The notes: generated from the sequence alone by a model not told the origin. Counted from the stretch's first letter, positions 32,561 to 40,820 are shown. The stretch: 64,000 nt of DNA from DASQMT01 sp963827335 (GCA_963827335.1 CAWHAP010000013.1:124001-188000), one strand, 5' to 3'. Program-made: numbers and translations.

Positions 32561-33399
32561 ACGCGCTGCAGCTTCTCCGGGTTGCGGATCGCGTCGATCC
32601 GCGTGATGCGACCGTCGCTGACGACGAACGAGAGCGCCGCGCGGAGCCCGTCGCGGCTCGGCAGCACGAGCCCGAGCCGCCCGTTGAGGTCGACCTCGAG
32701 CGGCGCGCTCGCGGACCTGCGGCTGAGCGCCGCCCATGCGCGCGCGACCCGCGACCCGCCGCGCAGCGGCTTGCGCGCGGCGACCGCCCGCCCGCCGCCG
32801 TCCGACGTCCAGACGACGTCCGGGTCGAGCACCGCGACGAGGCCGTCGAGGTTGCCCTCGGCGACCGCCTGCGCGAACGCTCGCACCGCACGATCGTGCT
32901 CGTCGCGCGAGGCCGCGAAGCGCGGGCGCTCGCGCTTGACGTGGCGGCGGGCGCGCGAGGCGAGCTGCCGGACCGCCTCGGGCGTGCGCCCGACCACGTC
33001 GGCGACGTCGCCGAACGGCACGTCGAACACGTCGTGCAGCACGAACGCCGTGCGCTCCGCGGGCGAGAGCTGCTCGAGCACCGTCAGCAGCGCGTAGCTG
33101 ACCGACTCGTCGAGCGTGACGCGGTCGGCCGGGTCGTCCGACGCGAGCGGCTCCGGGAGCCACGGGCCGATGTAGGTCTCGCGGCGCGCGCGAGCAGAGC
33201 GCAGGCGATCGAGCGCGAGCCGGCCGACGACCGTCGTCAGCCAGCCGTCGAGGTTCTCGATCGCCTCCGCGTCCACGCGCTCGAGGCGCAGCCATGCCTC
33301 CTGCACGACGTCCTCCGCCTCGTCGATCTCGCCGAGCGTGCTGTAGGCGAGCCGCAGCAGCCGGGGACGTGCCTGCGCGAAGCGCTCCGCGGCGGTCAT
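32557..33399 (-). CDS. ECF41-family sigma factor (mirror copy)
   Basis: 280 residues from the ATG at 33399, which overlaps the stop of the upstream gene as ATGA. Region 2 (LAYSTLGEIDEAEDVVQEAWLRLE), WLPEPL linker motif, region 4 (LSPAERTAFVLHDVFDVPFGDVADVVGRTPEAVRQLASRAR), SnoaL-like domain with DGGGR, and NPEKL at the very end. Paralogue of the sigma factor at 31646, with a shorter tail after NPEKL. Its stop is read from the same CTAG as the other gene. Confidence 0.9.
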   Translation of the reverse strand: MTAAERFAQARPRLLRLAYSTLGEIDEAEDVVQEAWLRLERVDAEAIENLDGWLTTVVGRLALDRLRSARARRETYIGPWLPEPLASDDPADRVTLDESVSYALLTVLEQLSPAERTAFVLHDVFDVPFGDVADVVGRTPEAVRQLASRARRHVKRERPRFAASRDEHDRAVRAFAQAVAEGNLDGLVAVLDPDVVWTSDGGGRAVAARKPLRGGSRVARAWAALSRRSASAPLEVDLNGRLGLVLPSRDGLRAALSFVVSDGRITRIDAIRNPEKLQRV

Positions 33400-34271
33400 G
33401 CGGCGATCCTGGCCCAGGTCTCCGTGCCCGCGCGCAGGCGCGGCGCCCAGCCGCTCGCCTCCCGCAGCCGGCGGTTCGACACGCGCTGCGAGCGCGCCAG
33501 CGGGCCGTCCTGCGGCGCCTGCGGGCGCAGCGCCTCGAGCCCCACGGCGGCGGCCAGCGCGGCATCGATCTCGGCGTTCGTCGGCGGGTCGGTGTCGGCG
33601 ACGTTGTACGTCCCGGCCGGGACGCGCATCGCCGCGGCGACGGCCGCCGCCGCGTCGTCGAGCCAGAGCGTCGGCCGGTATGCGCCGGGCGGTCCGAGCG
33701 CGATCGAGGCGCCGCCGCGCGCGGCCTCCAGCGCGGCCCGCGTGGAGCCGCTGTCGGGTCCCATGAACAGCCCGAAGCGCAGCACGACGGTGTCGCCGTC
33801 GAACAGCTCGCGCGCGTTGCGCTCGGCCGTCAGCGCGGTCGTCGTCACGCCGCCGCCGGCGACCGGCGCGTCCTCGTCGAGCCACGCGTCCCCGCCCTCG
33901 TCGTACACGAAGGCGATCGACTCCTGCACGAGCCGTCGCACGCGGGCGGCCCCGGCGGCGCGCGCGATCGCCGCCGACGCCTCGGTGCGCATGCGGTCGT
34001 TCTCCTCCCAGGCGGCGGGATCGGCCATGCGCTCGGCGCTCGGGACGTGGGTCAGCAGGTTGACGACGGCGTCCGCCCCGTCGAACGCGCGGCGCAGCGA
34101 CGCCTCGTCGAACACGTCGGCCTCGACGGCGCGCGCCCCGAGGCTCTCGAGCCGCTCGCGGCCGCGCGCGGAGCGTGTCACGCCCGTGACGCGGTGGCCG
34201 GCGGCGAGCAGCTCGCGCACGGCGCGCCGTCCGATGACGCCTGTGGATCCGGTGATCACGATCTCGTTCAT
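33396..34271 (-). CDS. NAD(P)-dependent epimerase/oxidoreductase of second ECF41 operon
   Basis: 291 residues from the ATG at 34271. GSTGVIGR near residue 8 binds the dinucleotide; ADVFDEASLRRAFDGADAVVNLLTH, FVYDEGG and RFGLFMGPDSG follow, the extended SDR/epimerase pattern. Same gene order as the 30680 operon: epimerase-like gene, then ECF41, but on the other strand. Probably the direct target of the sigma factor it is coupled to. Confidence 0.8.
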   Translation of the reverse strand: MNEIVITGSTGVIGRRAVRELLAAGHRVTGVTRSARGRERLESLGARAVEADVFDEASLRRAFDGADAVVNLLTHVPSAERMADPAAWEENDRMRTEASAAIARAAGAARVRRLVQESIAFVYDEGGDAWLDEDAPVAGGGVTTTALTAERNARELFDGDTVVLRFGLFMGPDSGSTRAALEAARGGASIALGPPGAYRPTLWLDDAAAAVAAAMRVPAGTYNVADTDPPTNAEIDAALAAAVGLEALRPQAPQDGPLARSQRVSNRRLREASGWAPRLRAGTETWARIAA

Positions 34272-34279
34272 GCCCGACT

Positions 34280-34306
34280 GACGACGGACCACGCGCGAAC
34301 GTGACA
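34280..34306 (-). promoter_or_regulatory. ECF41-type promoter, TGTCACG-N16-CGTC
   Basis: Minus-strand TGTCACG at 34306-34300, 16 nt, CGTC at 34283-34280. The ATG at 34271 is only 8 nt beyond the -10, implying a leaderless or very short-leader mRNA. Confidence 0.7.
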
Positions 34307-34349
34307 TACGAGCTGCCCGCGCGGGCGCACGGACTCGTACCATGCGCCG

Positions 34350-34751
34350 ATGCAGCTGGCGAGGGCCCGGGCGATCGTCGATCACGTCGTGGCGAACGCC
34401 CCCGGCCCGGTGTCGGTGTTCGTCGCCGACCCGCACGGAGAGCTGGTCGCCGCCGCCACGATGGACGGCGCCGCGCCGGACACGCGGCTCAACGCGCAGC
34501 GCAAGGCCTACACGGCCGCACGCAGCGACGCGACGTCGACGCGCGAGCTCGCCGGGAAGGCGCGCGCGGATCCGGTCGAGCGGGCGAGCTTCGACCCCTT
34601 CTTCACGTTCTTCCTCGGCGGCGTCGCCGTGTTCGAGGACGACCGGCGGGTCGGCGCGGTGGGCGTCAGCGGCCTCCCCGGCGAGGTCGACGAGCAGCTC
34701 GTCCTCGCGGCGATCGACGCGACGGGCCGGCCGCCGGGCGAGCGGCGCTAG
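34350..34751 (+). CDS. GlcG/HbpS-like heme-binding family protein
   Basis: 133 residues, a single small domain: ARAIVDHVVANAPGPVSVFVADPHGELVAAATMDGA, NAQRKAYTAARSDATS, then FFLGGVAVFEDDRRVGAVGVSGLPGEVDEQLVLAAIDA. This is the GlcG/HbpS (DUF336) pattern, in which the P-x-x-x-G-G-V/I-P-V stretch and GAVGVSG are conserved. Some members bind heme or cobalamin; others assist glycolate or diol metabolism. The function here is open. Divergent from the epimerase/ECF41 operon. Confidence 0.75.
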   Translation: MQLARARAIVDHVVANAPGPVSVFVADPHGELVAAATMDGAAPDTRLNAQRKAYTAARSDATSTRELAGKARADPVERASFDPFFTFFLGGVAVFEDDRRVGAVGVSGLPGEVDEQLVLAAIDATGRPPGERR

Positions 34752-34800
34752 TCCGCGGCGCCGTCCATATGCGCAGGGGCGGCCGGCGTGCGCGGGTGAA

Positions 34801-34818
34801 ATACGTTATGGTCCGTAT
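34801..34818. promoter_or_regulatory. Possible operator before the MFS gene
   Basis: ATACG-N8-CGTAT inverted repeat, followed at 34818-34824 by CGGATCG, a heptamer also found in the palindrome before the tetR gene (36972-36978). A TetR-family site here would tie repressor and exporter together; the evidence is short motif sharing only. Confidence 0.3.
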
Positions 34819-34853
34819 CGGATCGTTAATCCCGTCTGCCGAGGAGCCCGCCC

Positions 34854-36362
34854 GTGCCGACCACCGAAGCGCCGTTCCGTCGCCGTCGACCCGATGCGGA
34901 CCGCCGCGGCGCGACGCTGGCGCTGCTGGCGTTCGCGATGCTGATCGTCTCGCTCGACCAGTACATCGTCGTCGTGGCGCTGCCGGAGATCGGGCGGGAG
35001 CTGGGGTACTCGGCGCAGACGCTGCAGTCGGTGATCAGCGCCTACGCCGTGGCGTCGGCCGGCTTCCTGCTGCTCGGCGGTCGCGCCGCCGACCTGCTGG
35101 GCCGCCGGCGGGTCTTCGTCGCCGGCCTCGCGCTGTACGCCGGCGCCTCGCTCGGCGGCGGGCTCGCGTCCGAGCCCGAGCTGCTGCTCGTCGCGCGTGC
35201 GGTGCAGGGCCTCGGCGGCGCGCTCGTCTTCCCGGCCACGCTGTCGCTCGTGAACACCACGTTCGCCGAAGGGCGCGAGCGCAACCGCGCGCTCGCGGTC
35301 TGGGGTGGCGCCGGCGCCGCCGGCCTCGTCATCGGCGTGCTGCTGGGCGGCGTGCTGACCCACGCGCTCGGCTGGGAGGCGGTCTTCTTCGTCAACCTGC
35401 CGCTCGCGGGCCTGGCGATCCTGCTCGCGTTCGCGCTGATCCCCGCCGACGGCGGCCGCGAGCGCGGCCGCCGCTTCGACCTGCCCGGCGCGCTCACCGT
35501 GACCGCCGGCATCACCCTGCTCGTGTTCGCCCTCGTGCAGGGCCCGACGATCGGCTGGGGCTCGCCCGCGATCATGGCCGCGGCCGCGGCGAGCGTCGTC
35601 GCGCTCGTCGCCTTCGCGCTCGTGGAGCGGCGCAGCCGCGACCCGCTCGTGCCGCCGCGGCTGCTCGCCGACCGCAACCTCGCCACGGCCGTGGCGATCG
35701 CGTTCCTGTTCTCGGGCACGTTCGGCTCGGTGCTGTACTTCCTCACGCTCTACTTCCAGGACGTGCGCGGCTATGACGCGCTCGAGACCGGCGTCGCGTT
35801 CCTGCTCCCGACCGCGGTCATCGTGGCCGGCTCGGCGCTCGCCGGGCGGATCGTGACGCGCTTCGGCGCCCGGCGCACGCTGGTCGCCGCCCTCGCGGTC
35901 GGTGCGCTGGGCGCGCTGGCGCTGGGGCTGGCGATGTCGCCGGACGGCTCCTACGCCGCCCTGGTCCCCGGGCTGGTCCTGCTCAGCATCGGCGACGGCG
36001 TCGTCTACACCACGATGTTCATCGCCGCCGGCGCCGGCGTGGCCGACCGCGAGCAGGGCATCGCCTCCGGCATCGCGTCCACCGGCGCCTCGGTCGGCGC
36101 CTCGGTCGGCCTCGCCGTCCTGGTCCTGGTCGCGGCCGCGGGCACCGAGGGGCACACCGGCGAGGCGCTCCGGAGCGCCACCGCGGACGGGCTCGGCACC
36201 GCCGTGCTCGTCGTCGCCGCCGGCATCGCCGTCATCACGCTGGTCGCCCTGAACCTCCGGCCGCGCGCGGCGTCAGGCGTGCAGGTGATGCAGCGTGTGA
36301 TCGCCGCTCATCCGGCGGCTGTGCTCGAGCAGCCGCGGGTAGTCGACGGCGATGCCCTGTAG
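34854..36362 (+). CDS. MFS efflux transporter (DHA2/EmrB-QacA)
   Basis: 502 residues from the GTG at 34854, with GAGGAG 7 nt upstream. FAMLIVSLDQYIVVVALPEIGRELG in TM1, SAYAVASAGFLLLGGRAADLLGRRRVF (motif A), GAAGLVIGVLLGGVLTHALGWEAVFFVNLP (motif C region); 14 hydrophobic segments. Exports drugs or toxic metabolites with protons. The last ~30 codons (from 36273) overlap the convergent tetR gene and carry no TM, so the tail is probably dispensable. Confidence 0.85.
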   Translation: MPTTEAPFRRRRPDADRRGATLALLAFAMLIVSLDQYIVVVALPEIGRELGYSAQTLQSVISAYAVASAGFLLLGGRAADLLGRRRVFVAGLALYAGASLGGGLASEPELLLVARAVQGLGGALVFPATLSLVNTTFAEGRERNRALAVWGGAGAAGLVIGVLLGGVLTHALGWEAVFFVNLPLAGLAILLAFALIPADGGRERGRRFDLPGALTVTAGITLLVFALVQGPTIGWGSPAIMAAAAASVVALVAFALVERRSRDPLVPPRLLADRNLATAVAIAFLFSGTFGSVLYFLTLYFQDVRGYDALETGVAFLLPTAVIVAGSALAGRIVTRFGARRTLVAALAVGALGALALGLAMSPDGSYAALVPGLVLLSIGDGVVYTTMFIAAGAGVADREQGIASGIASTGASVGASVGLAVLVLVAAAGTEGHTGEALRSATADGLGTAVLVVAAGIAVITLVALNLRPRAASGVQVMQRVIAAHPAAVLEQPRVVDGDAL

Positions 36363-36941
36363 CAGCGCCTCGACCGCGCGCTCGATCTCGATGTCGGTCG
36401 TGGGCGCGTGGCCGAACAGCGTCCGGTAGTGCACGAGCGACCCGATCAGGTCGAGGATCAGGTCGCGGTCGACGTCGTCGCGCAGGTCACCGCGGGCATG
36501 CGCGCGGTCGAGCGTCGCCTTGACGGCTGCGCGCGGCGGGTCGAACAGCGTGGTCATGAAGGCGGCCCGCAGGTCGGGGTCGCCGGCGCAGTCGGCGAAC
36601 AGCGGGCCGATCACGTCGGGCGGCATGCGCCGGAACGCGGCCACGAACAGCTTCAGGCACTCGTCGAGATCGCACAGCGTGCAGCTCGTGTCCGGCGCCT
36701 GCGCGCCGCCGAAGCGCTGGTCGAGCGCGGCGAGCACCAGCCGCTGGCGGTTGGGCCAGCGGCGGTAGATGGCCGGCTTCGTCGTCCCGGCCTGGCGCGC
36801 GACCTCCTCCAGCGTGAGGCGGGCGTAGCCGGACCGGTCGAGCGCCGCGAGCGTGGCGCCGAGCACCGCGGCGTCGATCTGCGCGTCGCGCGGGCGGCCG
36901 ACGCGCGACTCCTTGGCCGGGACGGTGCGAGCGGTCTTCAC
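36273..36941 (-). CDS. TetR-family transcriptional repressor
   Basis: 222 residues. N-terminal TetR HTH at about 20-66: AVLGATLAALDRSGYARLTLEEVARQAGTTKPAIYRRWPNRQRLVLAAL. The C-terminal ligand domain has the TetR_C_11-type pattern (DRDLILDLIGSLVHYRTLFG) and a CTLCDLDEC Cys cluster near 90-98. Convergent with, and overlapping by 90 bp, the MFS gene it likely represses. A perfect GTTCCG-GAT-CGGAAC palindrome 27 bp upstream of its start suggests autoregulation. Confidence 0.85.
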   Translation of the reverse strand: MKTARTVPAKESRVGRPRDAQIDAAVLGATLAALDRSGYARLTLEEVARQAGTTKPAIYRRWPNRQRLVLAALDQRFGGAQAPDTSCTLCDLDECLKLFVAAFRRMPPDVIGPLFADCAGDPDLRAAFMTTLFDPPRAAVKATLDRAHARGDLRDDVDRDLILDLIGSLVHYRTLFGHAPTTDIEIERAVEALLQGIAVDYPRLLEHSRRMSGDHTLHHLHA

Positions 36942-36967
36942 ACCGGGATCGTACCGCGAACTGTTCT

Positions 36968-36982
36968 GTTCCGGATCGGAAC
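36968..36982. promoter_or_regulatory. Palindrome before tetR, likely autoregulatory operator
   Basis: GTTCCG-GAT-CGGAAC has perfect 6-bp arms and lies 27-41 bp upstream of the tetR start. It shares CGGATCG with the region before the MFS gene. Confidence 0.5.
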
Positions 36983-36995
36983 GTAAAGCGCGCCG

Positions 36996-37199
36996 TCAGC
37001 GGGCCGCTCGCGCGCGGCGCCCGCGGATCCAGTAGACGAGCGTCGCGGCCGCCTCGCTCGCCAGTGCCAGGACGATCAGGCTCCAGGCCACGTAGAACCC
37101 GGCGCCGTGGACGTCGACGATCAGCAGCAGCACCAGGCCGGTGATGACCGCGGCCGCGCGGAACAGGAACTGCCAGGGCGGGACGCCCGTGCGGTTCAT
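36996..37199 (-). CDS. Small two-TM membrane protein
   Basis: 67 residues with two hydrophobic helices (FLFRAAAVITGLVLLLIVDV and GFYVAWSLIVLALASEAAATLVYW) and an Arg-rich C-terminus. No family recognised. Starts 1 nt after the desaturase stop on the same strand, so it is co-transcribed and could be a small partner of the desaturase. Confidence 0.65.
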   Translation of the reverse strand: MNRTGVPPWQFLFRAAAVITGLVLLLIVDVHGAGFYVAWSLIVLALASEAAATLVYWIRGRRARAAR

Positions 37200-37200
37200 G

Positions 37201-38151
37201 TCACTCGCCGCGCTTGCGTGCCTGGCGCTCGCTGCTGACGCTCACGACATCCCACGCGAGGCCGGTCGCCGCGAGCCCGCGGATGACGGCGGCCGACGGG
37301 TCCAGCTCGAAGCGGCCCAGCCCGTGCCGGGCCGAGGTCGGGAACGCGTGGTGGTTGTTGTGCCACGACTCTCCGAACGAGAAGAGCGACAGCCAGAACA
37401 CGTTGCGCGACTCGTCCCCGGTCGCGAAGCGCCGGCGCCCGAAGACGTGACAGATCGAGTTGATGCTGTACGTCACGTGGTGGAGCACGAACAGCCGGAC
37501 GCCGCCGCCCCACAGCAGCCCGGTCAAGCCGGCCTCGACGTTCCCGCCGAGCGCGTACCCGAGGCCGAAGGCGGCGGCGAGGCCGCCGAGCGCCCACAGC
37601 GGGAACGTCCGCTGGACGAACCGCAGCACCGGGTCGCGCAGCAGGTCGGGCGCGTAGCGGTCGCGCGCGCCGCGCTGGTCGTGCACGAACAGCCAGCCGA
37701 TGTGCGCGTGCAGGAGGCCGCGCAGCGCACCGCGCACCCCGACGCCATGATCGACGTGGGGGCTGTGCGGGTCGCCCGGCAGGTCGGCGAAGGCGTGGTG
37801 CTTGCGGTGGTCGGCGACCCACGAGATCACCGGGCCCTCGATCGCGGCGGAGCCGAGCACGGCGAGCGTCCCGCGCACGGCGGGGCCGGCCTTGAAGCTG
37901 CGGTGGGTGAACAGCCGGTGGAAGCCGACGGTCACGCCGAGCCCGGTCAGCACGTAGAGGGTGACGAACACCGCGATGTCCGAGGGGCGCAGGAGCCCCT
38001 CCCACGACTGCCAGGCGGCGAAGCCGAGCGCGAGCATCGGGACCGCGGTGATGAGCGCGACGAGCGTCCGGTCGAGCATCTCGTGCGCGACGGGCTGGAC
38101 ATCGTCCGGGCCCGGCGCACGTGGGGTGCGCACTGCCTCGTCGGTGGTCAT
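37201..38151 (-). CDS. Acyl-CoA/acyl-lipid delta-9-type fatty-acid desaturase
   Basis: 316 residues with four TM segments and the three His boxes of membrane desaturases: HRLFTH (about 78-83), HRKHH (about 115-119) and HNNHH (about 256-260), with further His in GDPHSPH. These bind a di-iron centre that inserts a double bond, usually at C9, using O2 and electrons from ferredoxin or cytochrome b5-type donors. Controls membrane fluidity. Followed at once by a small membrane protein gene. Confidence 0.9.
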   Translation of the reverse strand: MTTDEAVRTPRAPGPDDVQPVAHEMLDRTLVALITAVPMLALGFAAWQSWEGLLRPSDIAVFVTLYVLTGLGVTVGFHRLFTHRSFKAGPAVRGTLAVLGSAAIEGPVISWVADHRKHHAFADLPGDPHSPHVDHGVGVRGALRGLLHAHIGWLFVHDQRGARDRYAPDLLRDPVLRFVQRTFPLWALGGLAAAFGLGYALGGNVEAGLTGLLWGGGVRLFVLHHVTYSINSICHVFGRRRFATGDESRNVFWLSLFSFGESWHNNHHAFPTSARHGLGRFELDPSAAVIRGLAATGLAWDVVSVSSERQARKRGE

Positions 38152-38286
38152 CGGGACCTCCTCTCCCGCGGGACGCGGGTCACGCTGCGCGGGCCGGCCT
38201 GCTCCCTGGTCGGGATCAGTGACCGCAGGGCCAGCAACCGATCGACCCTCACTCTACCCGCGCCGCGCCGCCGAGCCCGCCGTCGG

Positions 38287-38913
38287 TCAGCGCTGGACCC
38301 GGTAGTGCAGGTGGGTGACCCCGTCCCCCTCGAGGACCCGGGTGCGCTCGAGCTCGATGTGCTCGGGTCCGAGGTGGTCGAAGAGCCGGCGCCCCTGGCC
38401 GAGGAGCACCGGCACGAGGTGGATCTCGAGCTCGTCCAGGACGCCCGCGGCGAGCGCCAGCTGCGCGATCCCGGCGCCGTGCACCAGCACGTTCCTGTCG
38501 CCCGCGGCCCGCTTGGCCTCGGCCATGGCGGTCCCCACGTCCGACACGTAGCGCACCAGCGGCCCTCGCGACAGCTCGGTGTCGGGCCGGCTGCGGCTGA
38601 CGATGAAGATCGGCACGCCGTCGTGGTGGTCGCCGCCCCAGCCGCCCGCCGGCTCGAAGGTCCCGCGGCCGGCGACGACCGCCCCCGTGGACATGAACTC
38701 GTCGACGACCTGGCGGTTGACGCCGGTGGCATGACCGAGTCGCTCGGGGTCGCTGCCGGAGCCCAGCGCCCACTCGTGCAGGCGGTGCCCGCCGTCGCCG
38801 AGCCCGTTGTCGGGACCTTCGTTCGGCCCCGCGATGAACCCGTCGAGCGACATGGACATGTACAGAACGGCTGCGGACACGGGGTCTCCTGTTCCTCGGT
38901 CGGTGTTGCTCAC
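38287..38913 (-). CDS. Dihydrofolate-reductase/RibD-C family protein
   Basis: 208 residues from a GTG at 38913 preceded by AGGGGAA. AVLYMSMSLDGFIAGPNEGPDNGLGDGGHRLHEW opens the fold, VVAGRGTFEPAGGWGG and ILVS-like FIVSRSRPD follow, then NVLVHGAGIAQLALAAGVLDELEIHLVPVLLGQGRRLFD. These small NADPH reductases are common in actinobacteria and their substrates are mostly unknown; riboflavin or folate reduction should not be assumed. Divergent from the arsR-phosphatase fusion. Confidence 0.8.
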   Translation of the reverse strand: MSNTDRGTGDPVSAAVLYMSMSLDGFIAGPNEGPDNGLGDGGHRLHEWALGSGSDPERLGHATGVNRQVVDEFMSTGAVVAGRGTFEPAGGWGGDHHDGVPIFIVSRSRPDTELSRGPLVRYVSDVGTAMAEAKRAAGDRNVLVHGAGIAQLALAAGVLDELEIHLVPVLLGQGRRLFDHLGPEHIELERTRVLEGDGVTHLHYRVQR

Positions 38914-38958
38914 TTCCCCTACATCGAACGAGACCGACCGAATCCGACACGTCCCGAC

Positions 38959-38978
38959 ACATCAATCTGGATTGATGT
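38959..38978. promoter_or_regulatory. ArsR-type operator
   Basis: ACATCAAT-CTGG-ATTGATGT, a perfect 8-bp-arm inverted repeat ending 15 nt before the ATG at 38994. The ATCAA-N6-TTGAT core is the usual ArsR/SmtB site, so the downstream ArsR-domain protein probably represses its own gene. Confidence 0.7.
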
Positions 38979-38993
38979 AATCTCCACCTCCGC

Positions 38994-39788
38994 ATGCTCA
39001 GCACGGCCGACCACGCCGGGAGCGCACCGCCGCGGTTCCTGCGGCTTGCCGGCCACCCGCTGCGGTGGCGGCTGCTGAGCGAGCTGGCGCGCAGCGACCT
39101 GCGCGTCGGCGAGCTGTGCGCGCTCGCGGGCCGGCGCCAGAGCCTGGTCTCCTATCACCTGCGCCAGCTGCGGGACGGACGTCTCGTCTCGGCGCGGCGC
39201 AGCGCGGCCGACGGTCGCGACACGTACTACGTCCTCGATCTCGCGCGCTGCGGCGAGCTGCTGTCGAGCGCCGGCGCCGCGCTGCATCCGGCCCTGGCGT
39301 CGACCTCGCGCCCGCGCGGCGCGCGCGAGCCGGGCTGCCCACCGGCGCGGGTGCTGTTCCTGTGCACCGGCAACAGCGCGCGCTCGCAGATGGCCGAGGC
39401 GCTCGCCGCGCAGCTGTCCGGCGGCGCGCTGCGTACGGCCAGCGCGGGCAGCCATCCCAAGCCGCTGCATCCCGGCGCGGTGCGGGTGATGCGCGCGCGC
39501 GGCATCGATCTCGAGGGGCGTCGCACGAAGCACCTCAGCGAGTTCGACGGGCAGCTTTTCGACTACGTGATCAGCCTCTGCGATCGCGTGCGCGAGATCT
39601 GCCCGGAGTTCGCGGGCGGGCCCGAGCTGATCCATTGGAGCATGCCGGACCCCGGGCGCGAGCGCGGCAGCGACCAGGAGACCCTGCCCGCCTTCGAGCG
39701 CACCGCGACCGAGCTCTGCAGCCGCATCGGCTTCCTCATCCAGGAAGTCCGACGAACCACCGATCAGGAGGTGACCGGACGTGCCTGA
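38994..39788 (+). CDS. ArsR repressor fused to low-MW phosphatase/arsenate reductase
   Basis: 264 residues. Residues about 12-95 are an ArsR winged helix (RFLRLAGHPLRWRLLSELARSDLRVGELCALAGRRQSLVSYHLRQLRDGRLV). Residues about 118-255 are a low-molecular-weight phosphatase/ArsC domain: VLFLCTGNSARSQMAEAL (C-x5-R loop with extra Ser), SAGSHPKPLHPGAVRVM and a DP loop in SMPDPG. Such ArsR-ArsC fusions couple arsenic sensing to arsenate reduction. Metal-binding Cys of the ArsR part are not obvious (one in GELCAL). Overlaps the next VOC gene by 8 bp. Confidence 0.85.
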   Translation: MLSTADHAGSAPPRFLRLAGHPLRWRLLSELARSDLRVGELCALAGRRQSLVSYHLRQLRDGRLVSARRSAADGRDTYYVLDLARCGELLSSAGAALHPALASTSRPRGAREPGCPPARVLFLCTGNSARSQMAEALAAQLSGGALRTASAGSHPKPLHPGAVRVMRARGIDLEGRRTKHLSEFDGQLFDYVISLCDRVREICPEFAGGPELIHWSMPDPGRERGSDQETLPAFERTATELCSRIGFLIQEVRRTTDQEVTGRA

Positions 39789-40164
39789 CCAGCTCGTGAA
39801 CGTCCGCTACATGGTCGACGACGTCGAGGACGCCGTTGCGTTCTACACCGAGCACTTCGGCTTCACGCTGCGCTCCAGCGCCGCGCCCGCGTTCGCCGAC
39901 GTCGTGCGCGGCAACCTCCGGCTCCTGCTCAGCGGGCCGGCGAGCTCGGCCGGCCGGCCGATGCCCGACGGCCGCACCCCCGGGCCGGGCGGCTGGAACC
40001 GCATCCACCTCATCGTCGAGGACATCGCGGCCGACGTCGACCGGCTCCGCCACGCGGGTCTCACGTTCCGCAACGACGTCGTCACCGGCCCGGGCGGCCG
40101 GCAGATCCTGCTCGACGACCCGTCCGGCAATCCGATCGAGCTGTTCCAGCCGGCCGGACGGTGA
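39781..40164 (+). CDS. VOC-family (glyoxalase/dioxygenase-like) protein
   Basis: 127 residues from a GTG at 39781, with CAGGAGG upstream inside the previous gene. VRYMVDDVEDAVAFYTEHFGFTLR opens the first beta-alpha-beta3 module and NRIHLIVEDIAADVDRLRHAG the second; it ends GRQILLDDPSGNPIELFQP. In arsenic loci VOC proteins can split the C-As bond of organoarsenicals (ArsI) or give antibiotic resistance; no Cys pair typical of ArsI is visible, so the role is open. Confidence 0.75.
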   Translation: MPDQLVNVRYMVDDVEDAVAFYTEHFGFTLRSSAAPAFADVVRGNLRLLLSGPASSAGRPMPDGRTPGPGGWNRIHLIVEDIAADVDRLRHAGLTFRNDVVTGPGGRQILLDDPSGNPIELFQPAGR

Positions 40165-40809
40165 TCATCCGGCGGCCGCGGAGCGCAGCGCGGAGTGCGT
40201 CTCGCCGGCTTCGTGGCTCGGCGGGTCGTCGGAGCCGAGCAGGTCGGCGGTGAGCACGGCGACGCCGAAGACGAACGCCACGGCGGCGATGGCGCCGACG
40301 ACGCGCGGGGAGGGCCCGCCGTGGATGCCGGTCGCATGCACGACCGCATGGCCCTTGCCGCGGGCGATCAGCCAGCGGTTGACGGGGTAGGCGACCAGGC
40401 CGGCAAGCACGAGCGCGACCGAGAGCGCGCCCCAGAACAGCACGTCGTCGAGGCCGGCCTCCATGGCCCCGGGAACGCTGAGCAGGATGGCGTTGTCGAT
40501 GACCTCCATGACGGCGATGCTGAGCGTGTCCGAGGCCAGGGCGATCGGGATCACCGCGCCGAGCGCGAGGCCTGCGCGCAGCAGCGGCAGGCTCGTCAGC
40601 GCGTAGCCGAACAGGAACGCGAGCGCCACGGCCAGCGCGACAGTCCCCCAGTCCGAGAACCCCAGCGCGGTGCCGATGACCATGCCCAGCACCTCGCCGA
40701 TCGCGCAGCCGGTCAGGCAGTGCAGCGTCGCGCTCAGCGCGACCACGTCGAGGGCGCGGCCGGAGGCCGGCTGCTCGTGCTGCGCGTGCTGGTGCGCGGC
40801 GGCGTCCAT
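40165..40809 (-). CDS. DUF4396-type membrane protein
   Basis: 214 residues from the ATG at 40809. The His-rich start (AAAHQHAQHEQ) and LSATLHCLTGCAIGEVLGMVIGTALG (first TM, with HC-x3-C) are hallmarks of DUF4396 proteins, followed by four more TM segments including ALAFLFGYALTSLPLL and SDTLSIAVMEVIDNAILL. His/Cys near the membrane and the CsoR-like operators upstream suggest a copper-related role, which is inference. Second gene of a two-gene operon. Confidence 0.7.
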   Translation of the reverse strand: MDAAAHQHAQHEQPASGRALDVVALSATLHCLTGCAIGEVLGMVIGTALGFSDWGTVALAVALAFLFGYALTSLPLLRAGLALGAVIPIALASDTLSIAVMEVIDNAILLSVPGAMEAGLDDVLFWGALSVALVLAGLVAYPVNRWLIARGKGHAVVHATGIHGGPSPRVVGAIAAVAFVFGVAVLTADLLGSDDPPSHEAGETHSALRSAAAG

Positions 40810-40820
40810 GGCGGGTCCCG

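Noticed and set aside
30242..33565. 1107-codon minus-strand open frame across the repeat element and the first ECF41 operon
   Set aside because: Low-complexity Arg/His/Gly-rich shadow of two well-supported plus-strand genes.
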